64,000 bases of DNA from CAVORB01 sp963736235 (GTDB taxonomy: Bacteria; Pseudomonadota; Gammaproteobacteria; Chromatiales; Chromatiaceae). The translations under genes and the position numbers were made by a program. The notes under the pieces were generated by a model that was not told the origin of the DNA, did no database searches, and saw nothing but the letters and a program-made list of their open reading frames with translations. Shown piece after piece: positions 42,492-52,206 of this stretch; the stretch's first letter is position 1, and each line of letters begins with the position of its first letter. Where the stretch lies: the NCBI GenBank assembly GCA_963736235.1, contig CAVTOR010000006.1, positions 316,489 through 380,488 of the forward strand, given 5' to 3'.

Positions 42492-44645
42492 TTATCGCCT
42501 CGACTGGCTTCCCTCTTCATCTCTCGCATGGGTGGGGTTTTCAGGGCTTTCAGCGGGGCCGGGCGCGCCTTCCGTCCCTCCGCGGAAAATGCCTTTCACT
42601 GCGCCCCCAACGCCCTCCAATACCGCCCCGGCTCCGTCGATCACGGCACCTCCCGCGCCCTTGACGAGCCCCTCGGCCGGATTCACGGCGATTCCGAGGG
42701 GCCCCGCCTGCTGCTGCTCGACCCGTCCGGTGGCGATCTTGACACAGGGATTCTCGGCCACGGCCTCCCCGAAGGCATCCATCAGCAAGAGTTGGGGAAC
42801 AGCTATCTTCGATGCCAGCTCGGTGAGAGACACCAGAAGCGACCCCTTTTCCACACGAACGTCCGGGCTCGCGAGCGGGCCTTGAATGACCACGGGCGCC
42901 GAGACCTTGAGGTGCACCCCCTTGGGATCGGGCACCAGCCGGAGCTCGATGGTCTCCGCCCCCAAGTCAAGAGTCCCGCCGGCGACGACCGTGGAATCCT
43001 GCGAATCCACCAATCCCCGAACCTGGGTCCGGCCGCCCTCGAAATCGAACGCCGCGAGGCCGCAATTCACCCGTGCCAACTGGGCGTTAGGCCTGGCGAG
43101 CTGCCCGAACAGATTCCGGACGCCCGGTGTCAGGCGATCCAATTGGGTCAGATCCGCCTCGGCATTCTCGACCAATAGCACTATGGTCCCGGCCAGAGAG
43201 TGCACCAGGTTGCCCTCGTTCGCACCCGCCGCGCGCACGTCCAAGGACAAGTCCAGGTCGCCTCGAATCATGCCCGCGGCCGAGGTGGGCGCCAGCAGCG
43301 GGGCCAGCATCAGCTTATCGCCCTTGACACGCAGCAACACCGAGATCGGGTCCGCATTGCCATCAACGGTCAGTCGCGCGGAGACGGTCCTGTCCCCGAC
43401 CGCCTTGCCGGTGAGATCGACAGCCAACGTGCGGGACTGAAGGCTGGCGTCAAGGTCGATGCTGTGGCCGGTGGAGTACGGGGTGATCAGGTTCCTTAAC
43501 CGGACCCGGGCGACGATATCGGCCGAATCCATCCATGCGGTAGGGAATGGAGCGTCGGAGAAGAGCTCGGCGGAGCTCTCGGGCACTTGTACCTTGACCG
43601 GGCCCCCAGCACCGGCGGGAAACAGGGGCCTGATGTCGACCTCTTGAATGCCAAGGTCAAGATCAACTCGCGGCCTTTTGCGGGAAAAATCTGCCGTCAT
43701 GGAGCCGTCGAACCGGCCGTTGCCGAGCTCGAGGTTAAAGGGCGCGATCCTGTAGCGGCTGCCCCCGCCCCTCAGATCCAGCCTGGCCTTGATCGGGCCC
43801 TGGGCGCCGAACTCTTTGCCAATCCAAGGACCGAATCCCGAGAGCGACTTTCCAGCGACCGTGAGCTTCGCCGCCACCTGGGCGCCGGACCAGGGATTGG
43901 CCACGGTGCCTTTCACCGCGACATCCAGTCCCAGCAGATTGCCACTCAGGTCGAGCGGAACCGGATCATCGGCTTCCAGCAGGTGCGACAGGCTGGCCGT
44001 CGTACCCTTGAGACGCACCGGAGACTGATTGACAGAACCGTCCAGATCGACCCGCAACAGAGCACCCTCGGGCTCGATGACCGCAGTACCGATCTGCGCC
44101 GCCCAGCCGTCCTCGGAACCGCGGTCGGCATAGGAAACTCGAGTATCGCGAACCCGGATACGAAGGTCATCCGCGAACAGCCGGCGCCCGTCGAAATCCC
44201 CAATGCCGGTCGTCGGCCTGGCTTCCGAAGACGACTGCCAGTTGGACCAACCGTTCTTGTAGCGCTCGAACCGGAGATCGCCATCCGCGAGAACCAGGCT
44301 AACGGGTATCAGGCGCCCCGACAGAAGCGGAACCGTCTCAATCTCCAGCGCAAGGGCGGAGGCCGTCATCAGCTCGCCCCCGCGCTTCGGGTCCGGGTTC
44401 TCGACCCGAACGCCCTGCGCCCGCACCTCGAGTCGGGGACCGACCGTGACACCGAGTTCACCCTCGACGTCGATCCGCAGACCCGTCCGCGCGCTGAGGG
44501 CCGAAGCTACCCTCTCCTTGAAGGGCGTGGCGTCGATCTCGAACGAATGCGTGGTCAGAATCAGGGTGGCCCCACCCGTGACCACCAACAGCAGCGTGAG
44601 CAGGCTGCCGATCACCACAAGCAATCTCTTCACGGGAACCACCAC
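42492..44645 (-). CDS. AsmA family envelope protein
   Basis: A large inner-membrane-anchored periplasmic protein of the AsmA/TamB type, a family implicated in lipid transport between membranes. It has one N-terminal membrane helix (VKRLLVVIGSLLTLLLVVTG), then an AsmA domain (FKERVASALSARTGLRIDVE) and long beta-rich repeats. The AsmA C-terminal region is LVENAEADLTQLDRLTPGVR. The tail is Gly/Ala-rich and then charged. The length of 717 residues is normal. The start codon is GTG, read as Met. It is transcribed towards the dioxygenase gene. Confidence 0.87.
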   Translation of the reverse strand: MVVPVKRLLVVIGSLLTLLLVVTGGATLILTTHSFEIDATPFKERVASALSARTGLRIDVEGELGVTVGPRLEVRAQGVRVENPDPKRGGELMTASALALEIETVPLLSGRLIPVSLVLADGDLRFERYKNGWSNWQSSSEARPTTGIGDFDGRRLFADDLRIRVRDTRVSYADRGSEDGWAAQIGTAVIEPEGALLRVDLDGSVNQSPVRLKGTTASLSHLLEADDPVPLDLSGNLLGLDVAVKGTVANPWSGAQVAAKLTVAGKSLSGFGPWIGKEFGAQGPIKARLDLRGGGSRYRIAPFNLELGNGRFDGSMTADFSRKRPRVDLDLGIQEVDIRPLFPAGAGGPVKVQVPESSAELFSDAPFPTAWMDSADIVARVRLRNLITPYSTGHSIDLDASLQSRTLAVDLTGKAVGDRTVSARLTVDGNADPISVLLRVKGDKLMLAPLLAPTSAAGMIRGDLDLSLDVRAAGANEGNLVHSLAGTIVLLVENAEADLTQLDRLTPGVRNLFGQLARPNAQLARVNCGLAAFDFEGGRTQVRGLVDSQDSTVVAGGTLDLGAETIELRLVPDPKGVHLKVSAPVVIQGPLASPDVRVEKGSLLVSLTELASKIAVPQLLLMDAFGEAVAENPCVKIATGRVEQQQAGPLGIAVNPAEGLVKGAGGAVIDGAGAVLEGVGGAVKGIFRGGTEGAPGPAESPENPTHARDEEGSQSRR

Positions 44646-44849
44646 TCATGCTGCGCGGGCTGGCCCGCCCCGCGCATGTGCGGCGCGCCTTGCCGCAGCC
44701 AGTGAGAATCAAAGTTGAGGGTCGCCCCGGCCGGGGAAGGTTGGGCCGATACCGCGGGGTCGAGGTATCGATCACCCTGGTGGCTGCACCCGATGCGATG
44801 ACCGCGGGCAGGTCGACCGGCTTGGCCGCCGCCCGCGGGAACTGACGGC

Positions 44850-45338
44850 TCAGAGCGCCATTTCGAGATCGTCGATTACCGCTTCCACGCCGGCCTGTGC
44901 GCACTCCTCGTCGGTAGCGCCATCCGGCGCCCCGCTCACCCCGACCCCGGCGACGAGCGCCCCGCCCACCTCGATCGGCACGCCCCCGGCAGACATCACC
45001 AGACCGTCGATACGCCCGATCGGGGTGTCGGCGCGTGACACCAGTGCGGAGGTGGCGGCGTTGAAATTGACTGCGGTGGAGGCCTTCATCTTGCTGATGG
45101 GCACCGTAATCGGGGCCGCGATCGTGTCCCGAAGGGTTACCTGGACCGTTCCGTCGCGATCCACCACCGTGACGCCGATCTGGATTCCCTTCTCGCCGCA
45201 TGCGTTCAGCGTCGCCTGGGCCACCTTGGTCGCCGTGTCGAGGGACAGACGCTTGACCGAAACCATTGCGACCTCGTCCGCCGCGGCCGGCAGCCCCAGG
45301 CTGGCGGCAATGAGCATTGCGGGAATGTGCGTTTTCAT
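44850..45338 (-). CDS. GlcG/HbpS-type heme-binding family protein (DUF336), secreted
   Basis: A periplasmic protein of the GlcG/HbpS family, whose members bind heme or act as sensors. A signal peptide (MKTHIPAMLIAASLGLPAAA) follows AGGAGGAG at good spacing; this decides the ATG at 45338. The domain signature is IQIGVTVVDRDGTVQVTLRD, followed by SKMKASTAVNFNAATSAL and GGVPIEVGGALVAGVGVSGA. The length of ~162 residues is standard. It lies just downstream of ispG on the same strand (62-base gap) and could share its transcript. The ligand is not proven by sequence. Confidence 0.87.
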   Translation of the reverse strand: MKTHIPAMLIAASLGLPAAADEVAMVSVKRLSLDTATKVAQATLNACGEKGIQIGVTVVDRDGTVQVTLRDTIAAPITVPISKMKASTAVNFNAATSALVSRADTPIGRIDGLVMSAGGVPIEVGGALVAGVGVSGAPDGATDEECAQAGVEAVIDDLEMAL

Positions 45339-45400
45339 TTGGGTACTCCTCCTATGGGAATGAAGCCAAGAGAGCGATTGAAGGTTGTCTCGCGCCGCGC

Positions 45401-46639
45401 CTATTCGGACGGCTGAATGTTGCCGTAGCGGGCGCGCACGTATTCGTCGACCATGCGGGTGAATTCCTCGGCGATGCGGTCCCCCTTGAGGGTCGCCACC
45501 TTCTTGCCGTCCACGTAAACGGGGGCTGAAGGGCGCTCGCCCGTGCCCGGCAGGCTGATACCGATGTTCGCCTGCTTGCTCTCGCCGGGGCCGTTGACCA
45601 CGCACCCCATCACCGCCACCTGCATGGCCTCGACACCAGGATAACGGCCGCGCCACAGCGGCATCTGCGCCCGCAGGTGGGACTGGATGTCCTTGGCCAG
45701 CCGTTGGAAGTAGTCGCTCGTGGTGCGGCCGCACCCGGGGCAGGCGGTGACCAGTGGGGCAAAAGAGCGAAGCCCCATGGTCTGCAGGATCTCTTGGGCA
45801 ACCACCACCTCACGGGTGCGCGACTCGCCCGGCTCGGGCGTCAGGGAGACGCGGATGGTGTCGCCGATGCCCTCCTGCAGCAGCACCGCCAGTGCCGCGG
45901 TGGAAGCAACGATGCCCTTGGAGCCCATGCCCGCCTCCGTGAGACCCAGGTGCAGGGCGTAATCACAGCGGCTCGCCAGCATACGGTACACGGCGATCAG
46001 GTCCTGCACGCCGCTCATCTTGCAGGAGAGCAGAATCCTGTCGCGCCCCAGACCGAGCTCCTCCGCCCGCTTGGCGCTCTCCAGGGCGGACAAGACCATG
46101 GCCTCGCGCATCACCTGCTCGGCGTCCCTCGGAACATGAGCGCGGGCGTTCTCATCCATGAGACGAGCGATCAGCTCCGGATCCAGACTGCCCCAGTTGA
46201 CCCCGATGCGCACCGGCCTGTCGTAACGGCAGGCGATCTCGATCATGGTGGCGAACTGGCTATCGCGCTTCTCCCCGCGCCCCACGTTGCCCGGGTTGAT
46301 GCGGTACTTTCCGAGCGCCTCGGCACACTCCGGATAATCGGTCAGCAGGCGGTGTCCGTTGAAGTGGAAATCCCCGATCAGGGGCACCTCCACGCCCCGC
46401 GCGTCCAGCGCCTCGCGGATGTCCGCCACCGCCCGCGCCGCGGACTCGTTGTTGACCGTGATCCGCACCAGCTCCGAGCCCGCTCGGGCCAACTCGAGGA
46501 TTTGGGCGACGGTGGACGGCACGTCAGCGGTGTCGGTATTGGTCATGGACTGCACCACCACGGGTGCCGAACCGCCCACGATCACGCCGCCAACGTTGAC
46601 GGGCACGGTGCCGTGACGCTGGATTGGACTGGGACTCAT
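45401..46639 (-). CDS. ispG: 4-hydroxy-3-methylbut-2-enyl diphosphate synthase
   Basis: The penultimate enzyme of the MEP isoprenoid pathway, a 4Fe-4S protein. The ATG at 46639 gives MSPSPIQRHGTVPVNVGGVI, then VVVQSMTNTDTADV. The cluster Cys residues lie in TACPGCGRTTSDYF and VMGCVVNGPGESKQANIGI. The length of 412 residues is normal. The longer frame to 46945 is antisense-like and was rejected. The gene shows that isoprenoids are made by the MEP route here. Confidence 0.96.
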   Translation of the reverse strand: MSPSPIQRHGTVPVNVGGVIVGGSAPVVVQSMTNTDTADVPSTVAQILELARAGSELVRITVNNESAARAVADIREALDARGVEVPLIGDFHFNGHRLLTDYPECAEALGKYRINPGNVGRGEKRDSQFATMIEIACRYDRPVRIGVNWGSLDPELIARLMDENARAHVPRDAEQVMREAMVLSALESAKRAEELGLGRDRILLSCKMSGVQDLIAVYRMLASRCDYALHLGLTEAGMGSKGIVASTAALAVLLQEGIGDTIRVSLTPEPGESRTREVVVAQEILQTMGLRSFAPLVTACPGCGRTTSDYFQRLAKDIQSHLRAQMPLWRGRYPGVEAMQVAVMGCVVNGPGESKQANIGISLPGTGERPSAPVYVDGKKVATLKGDRIAEEFTRMVDEYVRARYGNIQPSE

Positions 46640-46760
46640 GGCCTGTGCTCTTTGGGAAGCCGCGACCCCGCGGCCGATAGCATGAATGTTGGTTCGCCTC
46701 CCCGGCGTGTAAAGGGGCGGGCCAGGAGCAACTTCGCGCCCGGGTCGCTTTGGCGCGCGA

Positions 46761-47615
46761 TCAAGGCAAGACCGAGCGCAGCCCCTGAATGATGTCGAGG
46801 TAATCCGGCGCATCCTGATCGATGTAGCCGTGACGCACCAGGAAATCGATGATGACCAGATTGCAATTGAGCTTGAACTCGCTGCCGTCGCGGACGGTCT
46901 CCAGCACGCGCCGCACCGGCCACAGGTAGAAGGCCTGCACCTCACCGTCCTGGCAGCGCGGCTCGAAGTCCGGCGGCAGCTCCAGATCGTAGCAGTACAT
47001 GACGTCCGGCTTCAGGCCCCGTTCGGACTCCCGGCAATAGGTAACGGCCCCCACCGGCACGGCCCGATCCGCCAGCGCCTGCGGCATGGCGGCCTCCTCC
47101 CGGCACTCCTTGCGCAGGTTCTCGGCGAGGGTCGCTCCCCAGGGCAAGCCGCCCGCGACCAGGTTGTCCAGGTGATTGGGGAAGACGCGCCGATCGGCCG
47201 ATCGTTTCGCCACCCACAGCTTCAAATCATCGCCATCCCGCACGAAGCCGTTCAGATGCTGACCGAAGGCGCGAACGCCGAAATAGGGGGCGCAGGCACG
47301 GTCGATCAGCATCCGGGGCGCGAGCCGGCTCCCGTCGGTGACCGGGTAAATCTCGCCGTGCAGGTGACTGATGGCGCCTTGCTCCACCAGCGATGCAACA
47401 ACTTCCTGCATGGCCCCGGTGCGGGACGCGAAGTCCCCCGCCGAATGAACCCAGTCGACGCCGTCGGGCGCTACCCGGAAGGTCCTCGGAAACCGTCGCA
47501 GATGCTCCGCGAACGAGCGACGCACCAGCCCGACACGATCGGACTCCACACGAAACGGGATAAACCGCATGGGCTCCCAGCGGTTGCATTCGCGAATGTG
47601 ATCGAGAAAGCTCAT
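46761..47615 (-). CDS. DUF4743 Nudix hydrolase
   Basis: A Nudix-superfamily protein with the N-terminal DUF4743 domain also seen in thiamine-pyrophosphokinase-like eukaryotic Nudix proteins. The ATG at 47615 gives MSFLDHIRECNRWEPMRFIP. The Nudix region is LDNLVAGGLPWGATLAENLR followed by KECREEAAMP, with the REEA core retained. Substrate may be an oxidised thiamine derivative or a dinucleotide; sequence cannot decide. Its ATG overlaps the stop of yjbQ as ATGA, making a mazG-yjbQ-Nudix operon of probable housecleaning genes. Confidence 0.83.
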   Translation of the reverse strand: MSFLDHIRECNRWEPMRFIPFRVESDRVGLVRRSFAEHLRRFPRTFRVAPDGVDWVHSAGDFASRTGAMQEVVASLVEQGAISHLHGEIYPVTDGSRLAPRMLIDRACAPYFGVRAFGQHLNGFVRDGDDLKLWVAKRSADRRVFPNHLDNLVAGGLPWGATLAENLRKECREEAAMPQALADRAVPVGAVTYCRESERGLKPDVMYCYDLELPPDFEPRCQDGEVQAFYLWPVRRVLETVRDGSEFKLNCNLVIIDFLVRHGYIDQDAPDYLDIIQGLRSVLP

Positions 47616-48031
47616 GCCGGCGCCGCCGAATCGACAAGGATGGTGCAGACGACGGTCCTCTCCTCGCGCGGCCCGTCGAACTCGCAAAAGAACACGTTTT
47701 GCCAGGTGGAGAGGCCGAGCTCGCCCGCGATGACGGGTATGGTCTCGGACGGTCCCACCAGCCCCGCCTTGAGGTGGGAATCGCCGTTCCCGTCCTGCGC
47801 ATCGTGACACCACACCCCGCGAGGGATGAGCTTGCGCAGCAGATCTACGACGTCGGTCTGGACGCTTTCGTCCCAGTTCTCTTGGATCATGACGGCGCCC
47901 GTGGCCCCCTGCGCGTAGACGGCGACCAGCCCGTCTCGCACCCCGCTGCGGCGAACCGCGTCGCGAAGCTGCGGCGTGATGTCCACCAGCTCCTCCCGGG
48001 CGCTGGTGCGGAATCGAATGACCTCGCGCAC
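47612..48031 (-). CDS. yjbQ: YjbQ family (UPF0047) protein
   Basis: A small conserved protein of the UPF0047 family; some members have weak thiamine phosphate synthase activity. Starting at the GTG at 48031 it reads REVIRFRTSAREELVDITPQ. The conserved metal-site-like stretch is WCHDAQDGNGDSHLKAGLVG. The GTG overlaps the mazG stop as TAGTG, and GGAGGA within the mazG end serves as ribosome site; the longer frame to 48061 was rejected for that reason. Tight coupling on both sides marks one operon. Confidence 0.88.
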   Translation of the reverse strand: MREVIRFRTSAREELVDITPQLRDAVRRSGVRDGLVAVYAQGATGAVMIQENWDESVQTDVVDLLRKLIPRGVWCHDAQDGNGDSHLKAGLVGPSETIPVIAGELGLSTWQNVFFCEFDGPREERTVVCTILVDSAAPA

Positions 48032-48831
48032 TACTTGTCCTCCATTTTCGCGGCCTCCCACAGCCTCTCCATCTCCGCGCGCTCATCCGGACCGGTTGCC
48101 CTGCCCTGCTCCCTCAGGCCGACCTCGATCGCGTGAAAGCGTCGCTCGAAGCGATGGTTGCCGGCGCGCAAGGCCTGCTCCGCATCGATGCCCAAGTGAC
48201 GGGCCAGGTTGACGCAGGAAAAGAGTAGATCACCGACCTCGTGAACCCGCTCGGCGGGCTGTGCGTGCTCGTCTATGGCCTGCCGGCACTCATCGAGCTC
48301 CTCGCGGACCTTGTCAAACACACCATCGATCGAATCCCAATCGAACCCCACGCTGGCGGCCCGCCGCTGCAGCTTTTGCCCCCGCACCAGCGCGGGCAGG
48401 GCCTCGGCGACACCGGCGAGGAGGCTCGCATCTTGGTCGTCACCCTTGCGCGCCCGCTCCGACGCCTTCTCGCGCTCCCAATTGGCGCGCACGGCCGCTT
48501 GATCCGACAAGTCGACGTCCGCGAAGACGTGCGGATGACGGCGGATCATCTTGCTGCAGATGGCTTGCACGACATCGGCAAACGCAAAGCTGCCCTGCTC
48601 CTCAGCCATCCGGGCATGGAAAACAACCTGGAACAGCAGGTCCCCGAGCTCGTCGCGCAGAGCGTCCATGTCGTCGTTCTCGATCGCCTCGGCAACCTCG
48701 TATGCCTCCTCGAGGGTATAGGGAAGGATCGTACGGAAGCTTTGCGCGAGATCCCAGGGGCACCCGCCCTTCGGGTCGCGCAGGCGCGCCATAATAGCGA
48801 GCAAGTCGTCGATGGTGGGGCGATCCGACAT
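48031..48831 (-). CDS. mazG: Nucleoside triphosphate pyrophosphohydrolase MazG
   Basis: Hydrolyses NTPs and dNTPs to monophosphates and pyrophosphate, and can lower (p)ppGpp. The ATG at 48831 gives MSDRPTIDDLLAIMARLRDP. Two MazG repeats are present, the first with GCPWDLAQSFRTILPYTLEE followed by AYEVAEAIE, then DELGDLLFQVVFHARMAEE. The second contains EVGDLLFSCVNLARHLGID. The E-x-x-E and E-x-x-D metal motifs are intact. The length of 266 residues is typical. The frame to 49095 is too long. Confidence 0.95.
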   Translation of the reverse strand: MSDRPTIDDLLAIMARLRDPKGGCPWDLAQSFRTILPYTLEEAYEVAEAIENDDMDALRDELGDLLFQVVFHARMAEEQGSFAFADVVQAICSKMIRRHPHVFADVDLSDQAAVRANWEREKASERARKGDDQDASLLAGVAEALPALVRGQKLQRRAASVGFDWDSIDGVFDKVREELDECRQAIDEHAQPAERVHEVGDLLFSCVNLARHLGIDAEQALRAGNHRFERRFHAIEVGLREQGRATGPDERAEMERLWEAAKMEDK

Positions 48832-48869
48832 AGGGTCATTGAGAGCCGTAGCAGCCTTGTCCGGGGGCA

Positions 48870-49211
48870 TCAGCTGAACAGGATCCCGAGCAGCAGCGCG
48901 CCTAGTCCGCCCCAAGCCCAGTAGGGCTTGGGGATCCCTATGATCTCGCTTGGCAGCGACTTGGACGGATCCCGCGAGATCTCCAACAGATGGGGTCCGG
49001 CCATGAGCCAGGGAATGAAACCAAACATGGCCGGCACCGCGATCCACATCGGCACCGGTTCGTTGAGCAGTAAGGTGACCACGAGCGCCGGCCATAGCAA
49101 GATGTAAGCGGCGGTCATGCGCGCGTCAGCGGACTTCTCTCGGGTCTTGGCGAAGGCCATGACCGCCGACATGCCCCATACGGCGGCAATGAGGATGATA
49201 ACCAGCCGCAT
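48870..49211 (-). CDS. Small membrane protein, unknown function
   Basis: A 113-residue protein with about four hydrophobic helices (MRLVIILIAAVWGMSAVMAF, then AAYILLWPALVVTLLL, WIAVPAMFGFIPWLMAG and AWGGLGALLLGILFS). It is surely an inner-membrane protein. No family is recognised. It ends 38 bases upstream of mazG on the same strand and may be the first gene of that operon. Confidence 0.65.
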   Translation of the reverse strand: MRLVIILIAAVWGMSAVMAFAKTREKSADARMTAAYILLWPALVVTLLLNEPVPMWIAVPAMFGFIPWLMAGPHLLEISRDPSKSLPSEIIGIPKPYWAWGGLGALLLGILFS

Positions 49212-49570
49212 ACGCGGTCAATACCTCTCGCGTGGAGTGCCGCCGACAGGCGATCGCGCACCGCCCTCAGCACTGGATGGACGCCCAGACGATATCGCCA
49301 CAACACGCGGAATCAATGGAGACGTGCTGCGGTAAGCGTCAACGCTGCAGCGCAGCGACGCCCGCGCGGGATCGTCAGAGTAGATGTTCGGACCCGGGTT
49401 AGCGCAGAAGAAGCTGGTGTTGCGGCTGTCAAGGTCCATTCGAATGCGAAAAGCGCGGATCACGTGTTCAACAACCTGTCGCTTCGGCGCGCATGCGACA
49501 GCTACCGTCAGGGCTGGCTTGGGGACAGGGCATTCGGATTCGCAGACCAGCGAGACCCTCGCCGCAAACG
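49212..49570. other. Intergenic region, no gene seen
   Basis: About 360 bases between the small membrane protein and the CoA-binding protein. Short open frames exist but have no recognisable protein content. No clear promoter, terminator or repeat was found. Confidence 0.5.
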
Positions 49571-49963
49571 TCAAAACTGCCCCGTGCGAAGCAAGACCAG
49601 GGTACAGGCATGTTCATAGGGTATGCCGGCCTCCTTCAGTGCGCGCTCGAGCGCCCGCGATTCGCTTCCCGGGTTCAGTATCACCCTACCGGGTGCCAAT
49701 TCAACGATGTCGCGGATCATATCGCGACTGCGCGCCTCTCCGACGTAGAGCGTGAGCGTATGAACGCGCTCTCGGATATCTGCCAGTCGGTTGACCACCG
49801 GGATGCGGTCGATCCGAGACGCCTTCGGGTGTACCGGAATCACACGGTAACCCTGCGCGTGCAGGAGGTCGACTGCCTGAAAGGAGTAGCGGGTGGGTTT
49901 GGGGCTCGCCCCCAACACTACGACACAGTGCTCGCCCGGTCTCAGATGTCTGGCTGCCCGCAT
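49571..49963 (-). CDS. CoA-binding domain protein (YccU-like)
   Basis: A single Rossmann-type CoA-binding domain. The ATG at 49963 is preceded by GAGGTGGGAGC. The protein reads VVVLGASPKPTRYSFQAVDL, then GYRVIPVHPKASRI and TLTLYVGEARSRDMIRDIVE, and RVILNPGSESRALERALKEA. The length of 130 residues is normal for YccU. These proteins are widespread but of unclear role; succinyl-CoA synthetase-like folding suggests nucleotide or CoA binding. Confidence 0.85.
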   Translation of the reverse strand: MRAARHLRPGEHCVVVLGASPKPTRYSFQAVDLLHAQGYRVIPVHPKASRIDRIPVVNRLADIRERVHTLTLYVGEARSRDMIRDIVELAPGRVILNPGSESRALERALKEAGIPYEHACTLVLLRTGQF

Positions 49964-50148
49964 GCTCCCACCTCGCACCGCTGGCTGGGGCCGAAAAAGG
50001 GTGCCATGGTACCGCTGGCCCTAGCGGGCGTCCACGAGCACACCTTGCTCGCAGGTTACGGTGACTTGCCCCGCCTTGCAGGGGCGAGAGCCTGAAGCCA
50101 GGGCACACGCCCCCAGAAGCTCCGCCGCCAGCTGCCGTCCTGGCGCGG

Positions 50149-50920
50149 ATGCTCGCGCCGTCTGCCGAACGAGATGTGTCGAGACAGCACTGCAGCCAGG
50201 GCGAAGCTGCCCTAGCCGAGATTATTGGTCGCAACAAGGAGTTGGCCTCGATTCTGGACAACGCCCTGCCAGGCAGGTATAACGCCAGTCGACATCCCGT
50301 TGTCCGAGGCCCGGCGCTTGAACCTGCGAGAGATTGTCCTACAACCCGTTGCTGCGCATGAAGAGGGACGCTTCCAGGCCCTGATGGGGGCCTATCACTA
50401 CCTCGGGGCGTTGCCGAAGATCGGCCACACCCTGTGGTATGTCGCCACCTGGAACGGGCAGTGGCTGGCCCTGCTGAACTTCTCCGCGGCGGCCTGGAAG
50501 TGCGCGGCGCGCGACGTCTGGATCGGCTGGGATTTCCGCCACCAATACGACCGCCTGCACTTGGTCGCCAACAACAGCCGGTTTCTGATCCTGCCCGAGT
50601 ACCACGTCGCGAACCTCGCTTCGCGGGTGCTGGCCTTGAGCGAACGCCGTCTGGCCAGCGATTGGCGGGAGCGCTTCGGTTACCCGCTGCTGTTGCTGGA
50701 GACCTTTGTCGATCCGCGGCGTTTCCACGGCACGATCTACCGCGCCGCCAACTGGTGCTATGTGGGTGATACCCGCGTTTTCGCCGAACTCGCACGGGCT
50801 ACAGCGCCGCGCCGAGCGCCGCCAAACGCGTCTTTGTCCGCCCTCTGCACGCCCAAGCCCAGGGCCTGCCTGTCGTCTCCCGTACTCGACCCCCAGTATC
50901 GTCACGGAGCCCCGAACATC
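50149..50920 (+). CDS. DUF4338 / DruA-like domain region, frameshifted
   Basis: DUF4338 is the Pfam family of DruA, a component of the Druantia anti-phage system, but it also occurs attached to ISAs1 transposases. Diagnostic stretches here are FQALMGAYHYLGALPKIGHT, then WIGWDFRHQYDRLHLVANNS, FLILPEYHVANLASRVLAL and LETFVDPRRFHGTIYRAANW. The N-terminal part reads in another frame (EIIGRNKELASILDNALPGR) and joins near 50,280. After GDTRVF the correct frame (GYSAAPSAAKRVFVRPLHAQ) lasts about 75 bases before returning. The frame then runs straight into the ISAs1 start, so it was probably one fused protein. No other Druantia genes are near. Confidence 0.75.
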
Positions 50921-52110
50921 ATGTTGAGCGCCGAACAGATGCTCTCTCTGCCCGACTTCTTTGCCGACATCCCCGATCCCCGCCGCGGCCAGGGACGCCT
51001 CCATCCCCTGCCCGCGGTGCTGGCCATCGCCGCGGGTGCCACCCTGTGCGGCATGCGCGGCTACAAAGCCATCAGCCTGTGGGCCCAAGACCTTGGCCAG
51101 AAGGCGCGGGCGCGCTTTCGCTGTTGCTACCGCAACCGTCGCTACGCGGTACCCAGTCGTACCGTCATCCGCGAGGTGCTCACCCGCGTTGACCCGGATG
51201 CCTTAGACAGCGCCCTACAACGCTGGAACACCCAGCGGGCGGCGACCGACGAAGGGCTGGCCATCGACGGCAAGACGATGTGCAATGCCATCGATGCCGA
51301 AGATCGCCAGACCCACATCCTCGGCGTCGTCGGCCACCAGAGCCAGACCTGCCACACTCAAAAAAAGTCGGCTCCCTGCCCGTAGGCGGCAGCGACGAGG
51401 TCAAGCAAACCAACGAGATCGGGATGGTCATCCCGCTGCTGGAACCCATCGATATCGCTGGCAAGACCATCACCGCCGACGCCCTGCTGACCCAACGCAA
51501 GCTCGCCCAATACCTCATCGAGCGCAACGCCGACTACGTCTTCACCGTCAAAGGCAATCAGCCGATCTTGCGCGAAGACATCCGCCTAATCTTCCAGGGC
51601 CGCGGCACACCCGACTTCACCGAGCCGCTCACCCTGGCCCATGGCCGCATCGAGCAGCGCTGCATTTGGACCAGCACCGCCCTCAACGACTACCTCGACT
51701 TCCCCGGTGTCGGCCAAGTCTTCGTCATCGCCCGCCCCACCATCGAGAAGACCACCGGCCAGAGCTCGACCGAAACCGTCTACGGCATCACCAGCCATTC
51801 CCCGACAACCGCCAGCGCCGCGGCCATCCTGGCCTTCAACCGCGGCCACTGGACCGTCGAGAACGGCTGCCACTACATCCTCGACTGGAACTGGGACGAG
51901 GATCGCCGCACCATCCGCACCGGACACGGTCCCGAGAACATTACCGCCCTACGCCGCTTCGCCACCGGTGCCATCAGGTCCAAGTCCCGCGATACCGTCG
52001 CCGCGACCATCCAGCGCCTGGCGCGCAATGTCCGCCTGGTCTTCGACTACCTGCGCATGACCGACAACTCCCGGCACCGTTCGCCGTCCCTCCAAGCTCA
52101 GGCGGGCTAG
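50921..52110 (+). CDS. ISAs1 family transposase, frameshifted
   Basis: A DDE transposase of the ISAs1/H-repeat group. It starts MLSAEQMLSLPDFFADIPDP and RRGQGRLHPLPAVLAIAAGA, which is diagnostic. The first catalytic Asp is in GLAIDGKTMCNAIDAEDRQT. At about 51,358, in a run of seven A, the frame shifts; it continues VGSLPVGGSDEVKQTNEIGM. The C-terminal catalytic part is FNRGHWTVENGCHYILDWNW followed by DEDRRTIRTGHGPEN. If the shift is real, the transposase is inactive; if a sequencing error, it is complete. Confidence 0.85.
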
Positions 52111-52206
52111 AACGGATTCGCCGTGTGGTAGTCCTGGTTCCGCGTTTCCACCCCATAGCTTATGGGTTATCATGAAAAAATCGCTTAATATCAGGATCTC
52201 ATTAAA

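Larger units (their letters stand above)
50149..52110 (+). mobile_element. DruA (DUF4338)-ISAs1 composite element
   Basis: One insertion-sequence-like unit with a DUF4338 region followed by an ISAs1 transposase in the same orientation. At least four single-base frameshifts interrupt it (near 50,280, 50,795, 50,870 and 51,358). Terminal inverted repeats were not identified. It lies immediately 5' of the EpsL-like gene. Confidence 0.7.

Noticed and set aside
42431..42885. C-terminal extension of the dioxygenase
   Set aside because: The extension is antisense to the AsmA gene; the correct frame ends at 42430 with the family-typical LAMDAYAF.
50149..50920. A Druantia defence system
   Set aside because: Only the DruA-like domain is present, and it runs into an ISAs1 transposase; no helicase DruE or other components are nearby.
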